Shown here: positions 33,418 through 48,481 of the stretch, one piece after another
Numbering within the stretch: the first letter of the stretch is position 1
Layout of the letters: each line of letters begins with the position of its first letter
Assembly: GCA_036435485.1 (NCBI GenBank)
Contig: CM071598.1
Coordinates: forward strand, 175,160,148-175,224,147
Length of the DNA: 64,000 nt
Origin: Saposhnikovia divaricata
Taxonomy: Eukaryota; Streptophyta; Magnoliopsida; Apiales; Apiaceae
Direction: 5' to 3'
Position numbers and translations under genes: made by a program
The notes under the pieces: generated by a model
Databases searched by the model: none
What the model was told of the DNA's origin: nothing
What the model saw: the letters and a program-made list of their open reading frames with translations, nothing else

Positions 33418-34550
33418 ATGATCCAACTGTACGGATGTCAAGAACCATAATTTTTCATGTTATTGGCAAAATTTCAGAAAGAAATAAATTTATTTGATTT
33501 GGTAATTTAACGGTCAACTAGTACTTTGACTAGTACCCTTAAATAGGGTTTCGTCCCTGATTCGTGTTTGAAATTTTTAAAAATGTTTCTCGACAATCCA
33601 ACCATAATGATGTCAAGATCCATCCTTTTTAATGTTATTGCCAAAATTTTAGAAAACAATAAATTTATTTGATATGGTATTTAGCGATCAACTTGAACTT
33701 TGACTAGGACCCCTAAATAGGGTTTCGTCCCTGTTTCGTGTTTCAATTTTTTTAAAAATATTTCTCGATGATCTAACCATACGGATGTCAAGTTCCATCC
33801 TTTTGAATGTTATTTCAAAAAATTTAGAAAAAAAATTAATTTATTTGATTTTGTAATTTAACGGTCAACTAGTACTTTGACTAGTACCCCTAAATATGGT
33901 TTCGTCCCTGATTTGTGCTTCAATTTTCTTAAAAAAAATCTCGATGATCCAGTTGTACGAATGTCATGAACCATGGTTTTTAATGTTATTGCCAAAATTG
34001 TAGAAAAAAATAAATTAATTTGATTTGGTAATTTAACGGTCAACTAGTACCCATAAATAGGGTTTTATCCCTGATTCTTGTTTTGATTTTTTAAAAAATA
34101 TTTCTCGATGATCCAACCATACGGGTGTCAAGAACCATCATTTTTCATATTATTGCCAAAATTTCAGAAAGAAATAAATTTATTTGATTTGGTAATTTAA
34201 CGGTCAACTAGTACTTTTACTAGTACCCCTATATAGGGTTTCGTCCCTGATTCATGTTTCAATTTTTATAAAAATATTTCTCAATGATCCAATCATACAG
34301 ATGTCAAGAACCATCCTTTTTAATGTTATTTCTAAAATTTGAGGAATTTTTTTTTTGATTTGGTAATTTAACGGTGAACTAGTACTTTGACTAGTACCCC
34401 TAAACAAGGTTTCGTCGAAGATTCGTGTTTTTATTTTTTTAAAAATAATTCTCGATGATCCAACCACAAGGATGTCAAGGACCATCCTTTTTAATGTTAT
34501 TGACAAAATTTAAGAAAAAAAAATTTATTTGATTTGGAAAAACACCAAAT
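33418..34550. repeat. Tandem satellite, ~174-bp monomer, right block
   Basis: It continues the array of 10085-11487 from the same monomer position (atgatccaac). Landmarks ttaacggtcaactagtac and gtttcgtccctgattcg recur about seven times. Small deletions vary monomer length. Confidence 0.85.
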
Positions 34551-34935
34551 TTTGAACTAAAATTTTTCCCCATTATTCACTAGTTTGTAAAATAAACTAA
34601 AAAATTAAATAAAAATTGAAAAAAGACAAAATTTTGAACTTAAATTCATACACAACCAAGTGGTCATACTCACTATTTGTGTGATGAATGTCACTCTAAT
34701 ATCACTAATTTTCCATTTTTTTTATTTCTCCCCAATATTTAACTAGTTTGTAAAATAAATTAAAAAATTAAGTGAAAATAGAAAAAAGGCCAAATATTGA
34801 ACTGAAATTCATACACTCCAAATTGGTCATACTCACTATTTATGTGATGAATCTTACCTTACTTTCACTAATTTTCTATTTTTTTTTGTTATTTTTCCTC
34901 ATTTTTAACTCGTTTGTAAAATAAATAAAAAAATA
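34551..34935. repeat. Second tandem repeat, ~180-bp unit
   Basis: Two to three copies of a unit with ttaactagtttgtaaaataa, aaattcatacac and ggtcatactcactatt-tgtgatgaat. It is adjacent to, but different from, the 174-bp satellite. Confidence 0.75.
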
Positions 34936-35039
34936 AATAAAATAAGCCAAGATTTGAATTTAAAATTTGGCTATATGACTACGTGAGTGTGCATAAATTC
35001 TGAATCAAAATTTGACATTTGATGATGATTTAAAACCAA

Positions 35040-35365
35040 TACAACATTATTCATAACCAATTTATTTTGATCTGAACAAAATCCGATTTGAGATAAGAAA
35101 AGATCTGAATCGATCCGACCCGAATTTAATCCTATCTCAATCCAAAATTTATCCAATTTTTATCTAAAATCAATCAGATCCGAAATCAATCCGATCCGAA
35201 CCGAATCCCATCAAAATTATGCAAAACCAAAATTGGATCCGAACCGAATCAAATCCAATCCGATCCAAACTATATCAAAATAAGTAAGAACCGAAAATTC
35301 TTCCAATCCAAAATTAATCAGATCCAAATCCGATCCGATTATCCGATTTGCCAAGTCTAATCATG
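35040..35365. repeat. Degenerate GATCCGAA-type repeat
   Basis: Dense gatccgaa, gatccgacc and caatccgatcc words without fixed period, similar to 8839-9018 and 9261-9450. Confidence 0.65.
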
Positions 35366-35415
35366 ATTGTAGTAAAATAGTGTCACACTATAGTGTCTCA
35401 TGTAGAGTTCTAAAT

Positions 35416-35557
35416 TGTTTGAATATATAGGTATTTGTTATGTTATCATGTTAAGGATATTTTCGATATTTTAATTTATATAGACTTAGTACTGAAACAT
35501 GTAGTATAAACTTCGGGTTGCTTTTAATAATGTGTTACTTTTCTCTCTATTTTATTA
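35416..35557 (+). mobile_element. 5' LTR of the small-LTR copia element
   Basis: TGTTTGAATATATAGG to TTTTATTA, ending one base before the PBS. It shares ataaacttcgggttg and tacttttctctcta with the 3' LTR but is clearly diverged. Confidence 0.8.
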
Positions 35558-35569
35558 TGGTATCAGAGC

Positions 35570-36127
35570 TAGGTTGATTCGATCCGGGATCGGTTCGATT
35601 CGAGATTGATTTATTGAGAGTTGAACGTGATATCTTTCGCATATAAATTGGTTTTCTCAATTATAATTTGGGTATGGATTTGATGTCGATTTTTGTTGGA
35701 TATGGATTTAATGTCGACTTTTGTTGAATATTAAATTTACACACAAGTTTTCTAGTTAGATTGGATAAAGTTTGCTGGTTAGATTTATATACGGTTTGGA
35801 TTCTATTCTTGTTTTAGATTGGGTTTGGATTGGTTATTGGGTTTGGTTTTAGAATTGGATTCAAATGTGGATTTGGATTCAGTTTTAGTTTTGGTTTCGG
35901 TATTGTTTTCGGTGGTTACAGTTTGTTTTGATTTTTCTTTTTTGTTAGTTGGTTGCAATTTAGTTTAACTTTTGAAGTTGTTTTGATTGGTTATTAGATG
36001 ACATGGATGATTCTTCTCTTGCTGATTGGATTTTTTGTTAGCTCTCGTTTTGGTTCGAATACACTTAAATTTTATAATTGTTTTGTTTGATTCTTGATGA
36101 CATGCATGATTCTGCTTTATTTGTAAA
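35570..36127 (+). other. Non-coding remainder of the copia interior
   Basis: T/G-rich sequence with tggtttggat-like words. No gag or integrase signature is seen. Confidence 0.5.
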
Positions 36128-36996
36128 ATGCACGAAAGTGCTGGTCGTATCCTTTTGTCTTCTTATGTTGATGATATGATAATTACTAGAGATGACTGTG
36201 ATGGTATTGAGTCACTAAAACGGGAATTGCCTCATTGTTTTGCTATGAAAGATTTAGGTTTGCTCCGTTACTTTCTGGGAATTAAGGCTGCTAGTTCACC
36301 AAAGCGGTATCTTTTATCTCAATCTAAGTATATTGCTGATTTGCTTGACCATGGACGTCTTACTGATAACAAGATTGTGAATGCTCCTCTAGAGATGAAT
36401 GCTAGATATTCTCCATATAATGGTCTTCCTTTGGCGTCTATTAGTTTAAATCGCACGATTGTTGGTAGTCTTGTTTATCTCACCGTTACTCGACTAGATG
36501 TTTCATATGCTGTTCATGTGTAGTTAGTCAGTTTATCACTTTTCCTACTACCGTACACTGGACTGCAGTTCTTCGTATTCTTAGGTATCTTCATGGGACT
36601 CAATTTCAGAGTCTTTTGTTTCTTTATTCCTCATCTTTAGAGTTTCGTGCTCCTAGTGATGCTGATTGGGTTGGCGATCCTGAGGATCGTAAATCCACTA
36701 CTATTTTTTGTATTTTTCTTGGTGATTCTCTTATTTCATGGAAGATTAAGAAGCATGATGTTGTTTATCGATCATCTTCGGAAGCTGAGTATCATGTCAT
36801 GACTTCTACTACCTGTGAGGTTGTTTGGTTACATTGGTTGCTTACAGATTTGGGTGTTAAGCTTACTCGTCCTACTCCGTTATGTTGTGATAATAAGAGT
36901 GCAGTCTATATTGCTCTTAATTCCATATTTCATGAGCACGCTAAACATATAGAGATTTATTGTCATGTTACTCGTCAACATTTGCAGCAGAGTACC
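36128..36996 (+). pseudogene. Copia RT (C-terminal part) and RNase H, first part
   Basis: RT active site SYVDDMIITRDD, then FAMKDLGLLRYFLGI, YLLSQSKYIADLL and TRLDVSYAVHV. A stop and small shift at about 36521 separate this from VSQFITFPTTVHWT and LRILRYLHGT in another frame. RNase H continues from about 36616 with APSDADWVGDPEDRKST, SSSEAEYHVM and CDNKSAVYIA. The end is displaced to 41439 by an insertion. The enzyme cannot be made, because the upstream RT and all earlier domains are deleted. Motif wording resembles the Ale/Retrofit-type copia group, but I do not assign it firmly. Confidence 0.8.
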
Positions 36997-39900
36997 TATA
37001 ACGCCCTAGAAAATTTTGAATTTTGAATTATTTATTTTATATAAATTAGGAATATTATTATGTGAGTATTATTGGAAAGTGGAATATGTGTGAAGTTATG
37101 TTTGTGTGATTATATGATGATTAGTATGAGCCGTGAAGGTCAGTATATTTTTATTTGTAATTTTGAGGATTTAAGTATATTTAAATCATGTATTTTTGAT
37201 CCTCTGTAAATTTTATAAAATTATCGGAGGGATTAAAAATCATGAAATCTTTTGTAATATCATCTTTATATATTTATTTAGTTTTTAAAATTATTGGGTG
37301 GATTAATTTGGGTGGTTGAGTATTTTAAAATGAATTTAAGAGTTTTATTGCATTTAAAGGATCAAAACTTAGAAAATTCATATTTAATTCATTTTTGATC
37401 CGAAAAATATTTTAATAATATGTGGGTGTGTGTAATTTCATACTCTTCATTTTAAAATTTTAAAGTTTAATTGTTTCATCGATTTTTTTATTTAATTTCA
37501 AATTTTTAGAAGTGATTTAAATTGATTTTTAATTGTTGTTTTTAACATTATAAGATTACCCAGTTCATTTCTTCCCCATTTTTGTTTTTGGCAGTCTGGG
37601 TCTGTCTCTCTCGGGTTCTCTCGAACCTTCTCTCAATCTCTCAACCTCTCTCTCAAAAATCTCTATTCCTTCAATCTCTTCCACACACAATCTCTCTCTC
37701 GTGCGACCCACCCCTCTCCTTCTTCTCCCTTGCGAATTACAAGCTGTGTGTGCGTGTATATATATGTAAAGCCGTGGGTGTGTGTGTGCGGGAATAGGGG
37801 TGTGTGTGTATATGTATATCAGTTGTGTGTGTGCGTGTGTGGTTCGTATTTGGGGTTTTGATGGTTCGGGTTTTGTCGATTGATGCCAGTGGCTGTGTAA
37901 CTCGGTTGTGTGTATCATAGTGTATGTTGTTGTATATGCGAGTTGTTGTTGGTACTGTTAAAATCGAAGGATGAATTGTTGGGTTATGCATAGCTGCTTG
38001 AAGGGGCTGAGTTTGTGATTAGAGATTGGGGGTTTTATAATTGATTCAACTGGGCTGCAGTTCGTATGTATGACACGAGTCGTGCGTGTGTTCAATTTGG
38101 GTTCGGTCGTTTGGCATGAAGTTCAGGTGTGAATCAAGCCGTGTACTTATGCAGAGATGCTTGGACTGGTAGATGCTGTGAACCGAGTCTTGTGTTGAAA
38201 TTTTAGGGTTCTGGGCAGTAAAGATTTAGGGGGAAATAGAGAGAGAGAGCAGCGGGGAGAGAGATTGTTCGAGGTAGATGGAGCGGTGATGACATCGTGG
38301 TGGTTCTCCGACGAGTTGACTTTTTGGGTGGATCGGATCCGAAACGGAAATGGTATAATTTCGTAATTTTAATTATTTAATTTCCGTGTTAAATTTAGTT
38401 GTGTAATTGCGAGTATTGTTTAATTAGTGTAATTATAATTAGATTTAAATGGTGAGATTAATGTGTTAATTTTCGTGAATTAATTCGGAGATTATAATTG
38501 TTGTGATTAATTGTGAGTCCGAAATATGTTCGGATTAGTATTTGTTATTTCTTAAACATTAATTGCTAATTGTTGTTGTCGAATATAATATATTAAGAAT
38601 TAGTTTAGTTGGCTAAGTTATAGTTACTTTGTGCTAAACGTATAAAGTAAAGTTATAGTATTTGTCGGATATTTTGCTTGTCGAGTACTTGGTGGTAAAT
38701 TATATGTGGTGGTGAGCTATTTGTATGGTTTTAAAATGTGAATTATATCAAAGATTAATTGTTAGATTTATTTTATTATGTGCTTATCTGCGAGGAGTTG
38801 CAATGAGGTCACAAGTCTTAAATGTCAATATTTAAAGACTTGTGTAATTCTCTTCAACTAGTTCCTCGGCCTTACGAATATCCATGATTAACTATCACGA
38901 GTATAATTAATATACTTGAGTGATGTGTTCATTGATATAGCGTAAGTAATAGTTAGTGCAAGGGGTTGTTCCCTAGGGCTTACGAACATCAATGATTGAT
39001 TGTCACGTGTATCATTAAAATGCGTGAGAAATACGATCATTGGTGTAGCGTAAGTAGTAGTGTAATGTAAATTATTATTTGCTATGTGCCGCATGTCAGG
39101 GCGGATACTTTCTTATATGTTTACTTTAAGTTGCTGCCATAGAAGCAGCTTGATATTTCCTTGGGATTGTTGAATTGAAAAATAGGGGAAAAGTCCTATT
39201 TACGAATGCTTCATGCCGAAATTTTCTAAAAATCCCCTGCAAATCTATTTATAAGTCTATTTAAGTTATTTGATTTCAATGCTTGAAAGTATGTTATGAT
39301 TTCTAAGGGTTTAAGTATATGTGTCGATGGATTATTTCGAGAATATATTATGGTTTTTAAAATTAGATGGTAAGTGTTTATGTGAAGTGCATATTTGACC
39401 TAGTGGTTTACTAAAGCTAGTTTATGAAATGATTGTATATGTCTATGGGTGATGTATGTGTAAGCGTTATAGGACGCGCATGGGTAGAGTAACGCAAACA
39501 ATAAGGTTTTGCTTGGTTTGATATTGAAATAGTATTTTACCTTGTAAAGGTACGAGTAGGAGATCTGGCCAAGAATCGGCGCGGGTGAACAGAAATATGA
39601 GCCAAAGGACCATTATCCAAGTAGAAAAATATATTGATGTGAAGATTGGCGATAAATGAAGTAAACATGGAGATAGGGCTGAATGAGAGGCTAGCAAGTA
39701 AAAGAATTGAGTTGAGGATCCATACTAGGATCGAGAACTTCGTATAACAAGGCAAGTGTTATTGCTTGTCACTTATTGTTCAAGTGATGCAATTTAGTTT
39801 ATTTATTGTATTGAAATGAGTTGGTCAAGTATAGTTGAAAAATGATATATATATACCTCTTTAAATTACCATGATGCTGTTTATTTTCCCCACCCATAAT

Positions 39901-41433
39901 TCACATGTCGGTTTTACAAAGAATCTTGTAAATAACCCTTTTTACATTCTGTCAACGGAATGCCATTTCTTCTATTTTTGTCCGATATTCTTAAGGAATT
40001 TTCTAAACAAGGACATCCAAGTTTTCTAGACTTTTATGAAGGCCTGTTGGCACAGTGCTTGATCTAGTATATTTTCACCAATGGATTTCTAATTGGACAA
40101 TGTTTCCCTAAGCTGATCTAAACCTTTCCCTATTGAAACTATTTTACAACTACTGTTCTAGTCTATTTCTCCGCTTATGGAAGCTCAAATTCTTCAGTGT
40201 GTATAAGTTTTATTAAATGGCGGTACGTGACCATATCGTTGCTTTAGTCTATAATTTTATTTGTTGAAATCTTATTGCACATTATATCCTTGTTCTTGTT
40301 CAAATGAACTTTCTCTTTGCATAATCTGATGTGGTTATAATTCGAAGTATTCGTATCGATCTTGCTAATACCTATTCGAATTGACATTCTTTATAGTTCC
40401 CCATATGTGGTATCGAACTTGTTGATACCAGACGATGATGTCGTTTCTTATCAATTCCTAATCCTAAGTCATCATTCTGGACGTGAGTTCGAGTTGTTGG
40501 AAATCAAGGGTGGTCGATTGTCCCAACACCTGACCTGAGTATTAAAGATAGAATTGGAAGTTTTTATTAAATGAAAATGTTTTCAGGACTGTGGACGCCA
40601 GTCAGAGTATGAGTATTATGTTTTAGGCCAAAATGGGCCATGGATCCAGTTAAGTATTTGGATATACCAAGAGAGTATATCCGGAGTTTTAGTGTGACTG
40701 ATCATCCACTTTAACTCGCTGCGTCAAAATGAAAATCCAATTCTAATCTATGAATTGATTATCCAATTGATAAAGATTGTTATCATTTGACCTTGAGTTT
40801 TCGAGTATCATTATTGAATTGTTAAAGCCTGATTCACTTGAAGTCTGTAATGCTTATTTTGGTTGAACAAAACTTTTATCTGTTCTAGTTCCTGTTGCAC
40901 CTCATTAATTGTGAAGTATTGGCCCTCGTGGCAACTTAAAAGTTAATATCACAGATTCTTTCATAGAATGAGTTGAAATTCTTTTGTGATCAGAAATGTT
41001 TCGATATTAAAATTGTTATCACTTTATGCACTTGCTGAGCATTGTTGGCTCACTCTTGCTTTTTTTTGTTTTCTCCAGTTAATAGAGAAGTTTAGTAGAC
41101 CTAGTAAGGGGACAGTTGGTATTAATCTCCGGGCAGCGAGAGAAGACAGTCGAGTTATGAATTTCGCCAGATAGTGAATTGGGAATCGTCAAGGTTGGAG
41201 ATATAGTTAGACAATGGTTTGTATATTCACAAAATGTATAATATTTTTATTATTCTGAGATTGAGTTGTAATAAAGTAATTCGATAGTTTGTTTTATACC
41301 ATAACCTGTATGCGATCTTGGTTAAGGGGTTTTAATGTTTTATTAGTTTAGTTAATGTTTATATCCAAGTTAGTATTATGTTGATTGTGGTTGGTGGCCC
41401 CAAATCTGTACCCCGGATTTTGGGACCGTTACA
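36997..41433 (+). mobile_element. Giant solo-LTR-like element, copy A (4.4 kb)
   Basis: Precisely bounded by gtacc on both sides (36992-36996, 41434-41438). It begins TATAACGCCCTAG and ends GGGACCGTTACA, i.e. a TG...CA LTR whose start has changed to TA. No coding domain is present. A CT-rich leader-like stretch (about 37600-37700), GT-rich DNA (37740-37850) and near the 3' end the words cacttgctgagc and ggctcactcttgc suggest promoter-to-polyA order on the plus strand. Length and termini fit a solo LTR of a long-LTR Ty3/gypsy family such as Ogre-like elements. The family name is inference. A related copy lies inverted at 51406-56146. Confidence 0.65.
38871..39054 (+). repeat. Two 76-nt imperfect palindromes in copy A
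   Basis: Units 38871-38946 and 38979-39054 each start CTTACGAA and end GCGTAAG, with inner arms like CATCAATGAT and ATCATTGGTG. Their period is 108 bp. The spacer contains aggggttgttccct. The same pair occurs in copy B. Confidence 0.75.
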
Positions 41434-41438
41434 GTACC

Positions 41439-41577
41439 ATCACCTAATTACCTTATGTCTCTTCTGCACTCCAGATTGCTGATATTTTCACAAAGTCTCA
41501 TTCTGTTTCACGCCTCCATTTCTTATCTGACAAACTCTCAATGCTCATTGCTGCAGCATCGTGAGTTTGAGGGGGGA
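41439..41577 (+). pseudogene. Copia RNase H C-terminus and PPT
   Basis: It continues the interrupted RNase H after the gtacc duplication: TLPYVSSALQIADIFTKSHS and LHFLSDKLSML, then a stop and the PPT gaggggggat before the 3' LTR. IADIFTK is the usual end of copia RNase H. Confidence 0.8.
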
Positions 41578-41727
41578 TGTTAGAATATCTACCTATTTAT
41601 TATATTATTACATTAAGGGTATTTTTGGTACTTTATCTTATACAGGTTTACTATATAAGTATTGAGATATGTATTATAAACTTTGGGTTGGTTATAATAA
41701 TATTTTACTTTTCTCTCTACTTTATCA
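41578..41727 (+). mobile_element. 3' LTR of the small-LTR copia element
   Basis: TGTTAGAATATCTACC to CTTTATCA, 150 bp, followed by the target duplication taaat. Confidence 0.8.
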
Positions 41728-41732
41728 TAAAT

Positions 41733-42075
41733 GAATATAACTTAGTCGAATTTTGTAAGTACTCATATTTTTTGTAATTTAAAATTAGCTTATAATCTGT
41801 AGGGATGAGATAAAACTTTCAAATTTATTATGTTATAATAATGATGTAGATAATCAAAAAAATTTAGTGTTAGTTGTAAAAGTGAATTTGCCTGTGAGCA
41901 TCTGTTAAGTAACCAGCTCATCTAAAATTTTAAATTAAGTTTTATTTGGTTGGGCTGAACGAAATGAAATGGATGCAATTAGAGGAAATAAATGGAGATT
42001 AGAGAGAAGATTTGGAATAAAAATGAGATATTTCAAATTTATTATGAGATAATAATTGTCAAGAAAATGGATGTG
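41733..42075. other. AT-rich spacer
   Basis: No feature that I can support. Confidence 0.4.
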
Positions 42076-43668
42076 TGTTAACACTATAACACGCAAGCGT
42101 ACGTGGTCACAAGTAATATAGATAGAAGTCAAGTTCGTTCCCACAGAGATCTGGTTAGGTTTCAATTCAGTTCGTGCACCTATGCAACAATGTATGATTA
42201 TTATTCACTGCTAAGACAAATAACAAGATTAAGTTTTTACTAACTATAATTAACTAAGATACAAATTAACAAACTAAAAATTACTAACTAATGAGAATTA
42301 AAATTGAATTACTTATATGCAAGAAAACATGGAATCCTAACTTCATCATCTACTTCACTTAGAGTTGATGCCTTTAACAAATTAGATGTTCATGACGCAT
42401 CTAAACACATGAAACACAACCATACGAGGATATCAAGAAATCACCACACATAAATCTTTAAAGCAATCAAACTACTAAGCTACATAGATAAATCCGTTAG
42501 AATCCCATGACAACGATTAGCTCATAACCGAACCGCTCGTCATCATGGGATCTGATGAAACCATGATAACAAACAAAGTATGAATAATAATAATAATATT
42601 AATAAAACAAAGAGTTGAGAAAACAAATCTATGATACAAAAGATGAAGTAGATCTAGATCCGTTGCTTGTCACGAGCGTTGAATCTTTCTCCCATTTTCT
42701 CCCTTGCAAAGCTAATTAATTCTAAGTAATTCTCTATTTTTACAAGGGTTGGATGTGTTTATATAGGCACTCCAAGTCTTGCCCAGCAAGAAAATATCCT
42801 AAATTACAATTAGAAGAAACTACTTAAAATTCAATCAGAACTCGAACAGGGGCAAAAGGGTAATTTTTCTACAACTCTGGCCGCACCTGGCGCACCCTGC
42901 ACGGATTTGGCGCAGTCTGCGTGAGCTCATTCTGCCTACATGCTCCATTTTTGGCGCAGTCTGCTCAGCTTTTGGTGCAGACTGCCCATCGACAATCTGA
43001 TGGATTTTTTTCTGCATGATTTCTTCATTTTTCAGCCTTTTCTTCCCGTTCCTTTTGCATGAGCTTCCATCTTTAATCCTTCTTGACTTGCATACTTCTT
43101 GGTAGCTGACATTATCCTCCATTCTTCATTCCATAAAAAAAAAATCAACTCCAAAATGACGAAAACTTCACCCTTAATCGACATTTCTTCAACCCTGCAT
43201 AATTACGCAAAACACATCAAAACTACAACAAACTTGAGGCCAAAACAATCAATTTAATCCGATTTGAAATGCTCTAAATGGATATAAAATCCATTTATCA
43301 CACCCCCAAACTTAAACCGATGCTTGTCCTCAAGCATAAATAATTACAACTATCTAACTAACTAGTACCACTTCCGTAAGTGATCACGGTTGCATTTGGC
43401 ATATGCAACAAGCCCTTTAAACCCCTAGGCAGCCCTATTGGACGAGTAAGGTCTCGTGAGGGCCTATAGCGAATGTACCCACAAAATCCATCTAACTAAA
43501 CAATGCAATAACAATGCAATGCGTGAATGCAACTAGTATGAAAATACAAAGATCCCCTTCAAACTCACCAAAACCAACTAACAAGCAAATATCTCAAAGA
43601 ATGCGAATAAATCCAAGCAGAGCTCGACTAAGTCCCCGTATACTAACTGTACATGACAGAAACACCTC
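42076..43668 (-). mobile_element. Athila-family LTR with 3' internal fragment
   Basis: Read on the minus strand: a 3' non-coding fragment (43668-43301) with the double-hairpin module and PPT (reverse of cacccccaaacttaaacc), then a 1225-bp LTR from TGATAAATGGATTTT (43300) to TGTTAACA (42076). It is related to the LTRs at 20504-21891 and 21905-23808 but belongs to a third variant. No coding part remains; the element is broken at about 43668. Confidence 0.8.
43380..43438 (-). promoter_or_regulatory. Conserved double-hairpin module near PPT, copy 4
   Basis: Minus strand: ATAGG-GCTG-CCTAG (outer pair changed), GTTGCAT-ATGCCAA-ATGCAAC, and GTGATCAC in reverse-palindromic order, about 75 bp from the PPT. 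Confidence 0.55.
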
Positions 43669-44688
43669 AAATACCATGATAACTTTTATATGTTGAGATC
43701 AGCGGAAGATAAATAAAAACAATAAAAAAGAAGAAGAAGACTGCCATATGTACAAGCTGAAATATATTAATGAACTACATCGTACACCTCAAACCTCCGA
43801 CCTTTTATAAAGATTCCTCAAAGACTCTATTTTAATCATTTTTCGAATTTTGGGTATAAAGAAGGTAGTATTTAATTAAATTGATGAAAATACATATTAT
43901 ATTTGAGTTGGCATAATCGGTTCTGTTTATCAATGATTTATTAATTTTCCTGTTTTATTATACATTTGCTGAGCCTTTCTTTCGCTCAAACTTGCTTGTT
44001 TTAAATTTTAACCTTTCAATAAAAGGTATATTGGTGAGACTATCCGTGTGGTTGATAAATATTGAAATATGATTAAAATATTATAAATATGATTAAAATA
44101 TTATAAATTTTTGAAAAGTTTATTGAAATTGATGAAAATCCATATTATATTTGAGTTGCAGAATCGGTTCTGTTTATCAATGATTTATTAAATTTCCTAT
44201 TTTACTATACACTTGCTGAGCCTTTCTTTCGCTCAGACTTGCTTGTTTTAAATTTTATCCTTTCAATAAAAGGTAGATTGGTGAGACTATCCGCGTAGTT
44301 CGGAAAGTGAAGCGACAAATGTCATTATGAAGATGATTTAGCTCAGGATATATCTGGATCTAGTGTAAGATTTAATATTGTTGACTACTAATAATATTAT
44401 TTTGTATAAGATAGTTGGTCTTGGTTTACTTCCTGTCGAAGTTATATTAATGGTATAAGATTTGACCAAAGAGATTGTTGGAAAGAAGAAATTTTTTTAT
44501 TTAATGGAATTTTAGATTCTCATTTCTAGCACTATAACCTAAAAGATCCTTGATAGTTGGGGTCACAGATGTTATATTTCAGTTTTTGGATGATTAAAAG
44601 TGATATTGTGTTATTAAACAGGTAATTTTATATTGATAGTTTTCGAGTGACGACCAAATCTCCTGACCCCGAATTTGGGAGCGTTATA
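43669..44688 (+). mobile_element. LTR 3' fragment of the long-LTR family
   Basis: It ends CCCCGAATTTGGGAGCGTTATA at 44688, like the ends of copies A and B, and carries the cacttgctgagcc and cgctcagacttgc words. A ~245-bp tandem duplication (about 43880-44040 and 44125-44290) repeats this polyA-region signature. The 5' part is missing. Confidence 0.55.
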
Positions 44689-47170
<2,482 letters not shown>

Positions 47171-47460
47171 AGAACCAGAGGCGGATCCAGGAGGTCCAGA
47201 GGGGTCCATGGCCCCCCCCCGAATTCGTGATATGACTTATGTAGTATGCATTCTACATGTATTGTTGCTGTAGCTTGGATGGTTTAGTGTTGAGTTTTGT
47301 AGCCAACAGTCAGGGTTCGACTCCTTTGTATTGCTATTCTATTCCTCTTTTTTGGTTTTTTTGGGTTCGACTCCTTCGTACTGCTATTCTACTCTTTTTT
47401 CTTTTTCTCTTTTTTGTTCCTTCTAACTCTGGTAGGATATCAAACTGACAACTTTTCCTT
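47171..47460 (+). mobile_element. SINE-like sequence
   Basis: A-box-like TAGCTTGGATGG (47271-47282) and B box GGGTTCGACTCC (47333-47344) are about 50 bp apart, as in a tRNA-derived Pol III promoter. They are preceded by gaggcggatccagg and a C run. The gggttcgactcc word recurs at 47363, hinting at a partial duplication, followed by a T-rich end. No target duplication was found. Confidence 0.4.
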
Positions 47461-48481
47461 AATTGTTTTAACGTTCTTTGGTAATATATAGCATAATAAT
47501 TATTTTTGTACATGTCTAATAAAATCTTAGAAGGTTAAGGTGTAAAATTATATATACATATTAGTATTTCAATCATTCAGTTATCTTACTTATTTAATAA
47601 TAAAACAAAGGAGTTTCTTTAATATAGTAGGTTTCGAAAATAGAAAATTCGAGCAATCTGAATCTGGAAATATTATGGGGCAGTGTTGACTACCAATAAA
47701 ATCGAAGACAATAATGGAATTAAATGTATTCTCCTAAGCTTTCAAATGATATTTGAATCACCTCAATCCGACATCTGGAGCTCTCGTAATAATGGGACAA
47801 TTTATGCTATTGTGAAGTTAAGGCTTGCTCGCGGCCAAACAATATTATTGTAAAAAAATTATATAATCACCATGGATATTAACAAACATTTGCTTAGCCG
47901 CGGAATGTTTATTATTGCTCACAAATTAAAAAATAAATGACTAAGATACAATAAAAATAATATAAGAAAAAAGTTTGTTATCCTTGTCGAGTGGGAGTAG
48001 CGTTGGCATATATTAGAGCATAGTATGTTACAATATTACTAATCGCACTTGGACATACAAATATTGTTTTGACATTTTTTACTTGACCTTTTGTCCATTT
48101 ATAATTTGTACGACTCCTGTGTTACACTATTCATTTGTTAAAGTTATTAAACATATCTATGGATTTTTCTTATAATTGAGAAAAAGAAATGATGTCATAT
48201 TTTATTTTACATTAAAATCTTTATAGCTACGACCCTTTCAAAATTTTATTAATTTCATATACTACTATTAAAATGATTAAAATACGAAAAGTAATAAATT
48301 CATTCAGGAGTTTGTAAAAGTTTCATTATCATATTTTTGTAGTAATTTTATGTAGGTGTTGGCCTTCATTGTGTGTGGGTACACAAGCATAGATGATTAT
48401 TATGTATGTATATATTCTTCATTACATGTAAATGAAGTCAAATCAAACCTAACTTATATGTCTCACCCTGACATTTTTATA
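47461..48481. other. Unassigned decayed sequence
   Basis: Non-coding. The stretch near 47740-47810 (caaatgatatttgaatcacc, catctggagctc) resembles phrases found in gypsy LTRs, but no border can be set. Confidence 0.3.

Larger units (their letters stand above)
35416..41727 (+). mobile_element. Internally deleted Ty1/copia element with small LTRs
   Basis: The LTRs are 142 bp (35416-35557) and 150 bp (41578-41727), flanked by taaat (35411-35415 and 41728-41732). The PBS tggtatcagagc (35558-35569, tRNA-iMet type) and a PPT (gaggggggat, 41568-41577) are in place. Gag, protease, integrase and the first part of RT are missing; RT-RNase H remains. A 4437-bp element (36997-41433) is inserted in the RNase H region. 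Confidence 0.85.

Noticed and set aside
38888..39094. 68-codon minus-strand frame and its counterpart at 53804-54019 as a gene
   Set aside because: The frame stays open mainly because the palindrome unit has a 108-bp period. I kept it as an alternative reading in a finding, not as a CDS.
47271..47344. tRNA gene
   Set aside because: The boxes are present but acceptor and anticodon stems do not pair.
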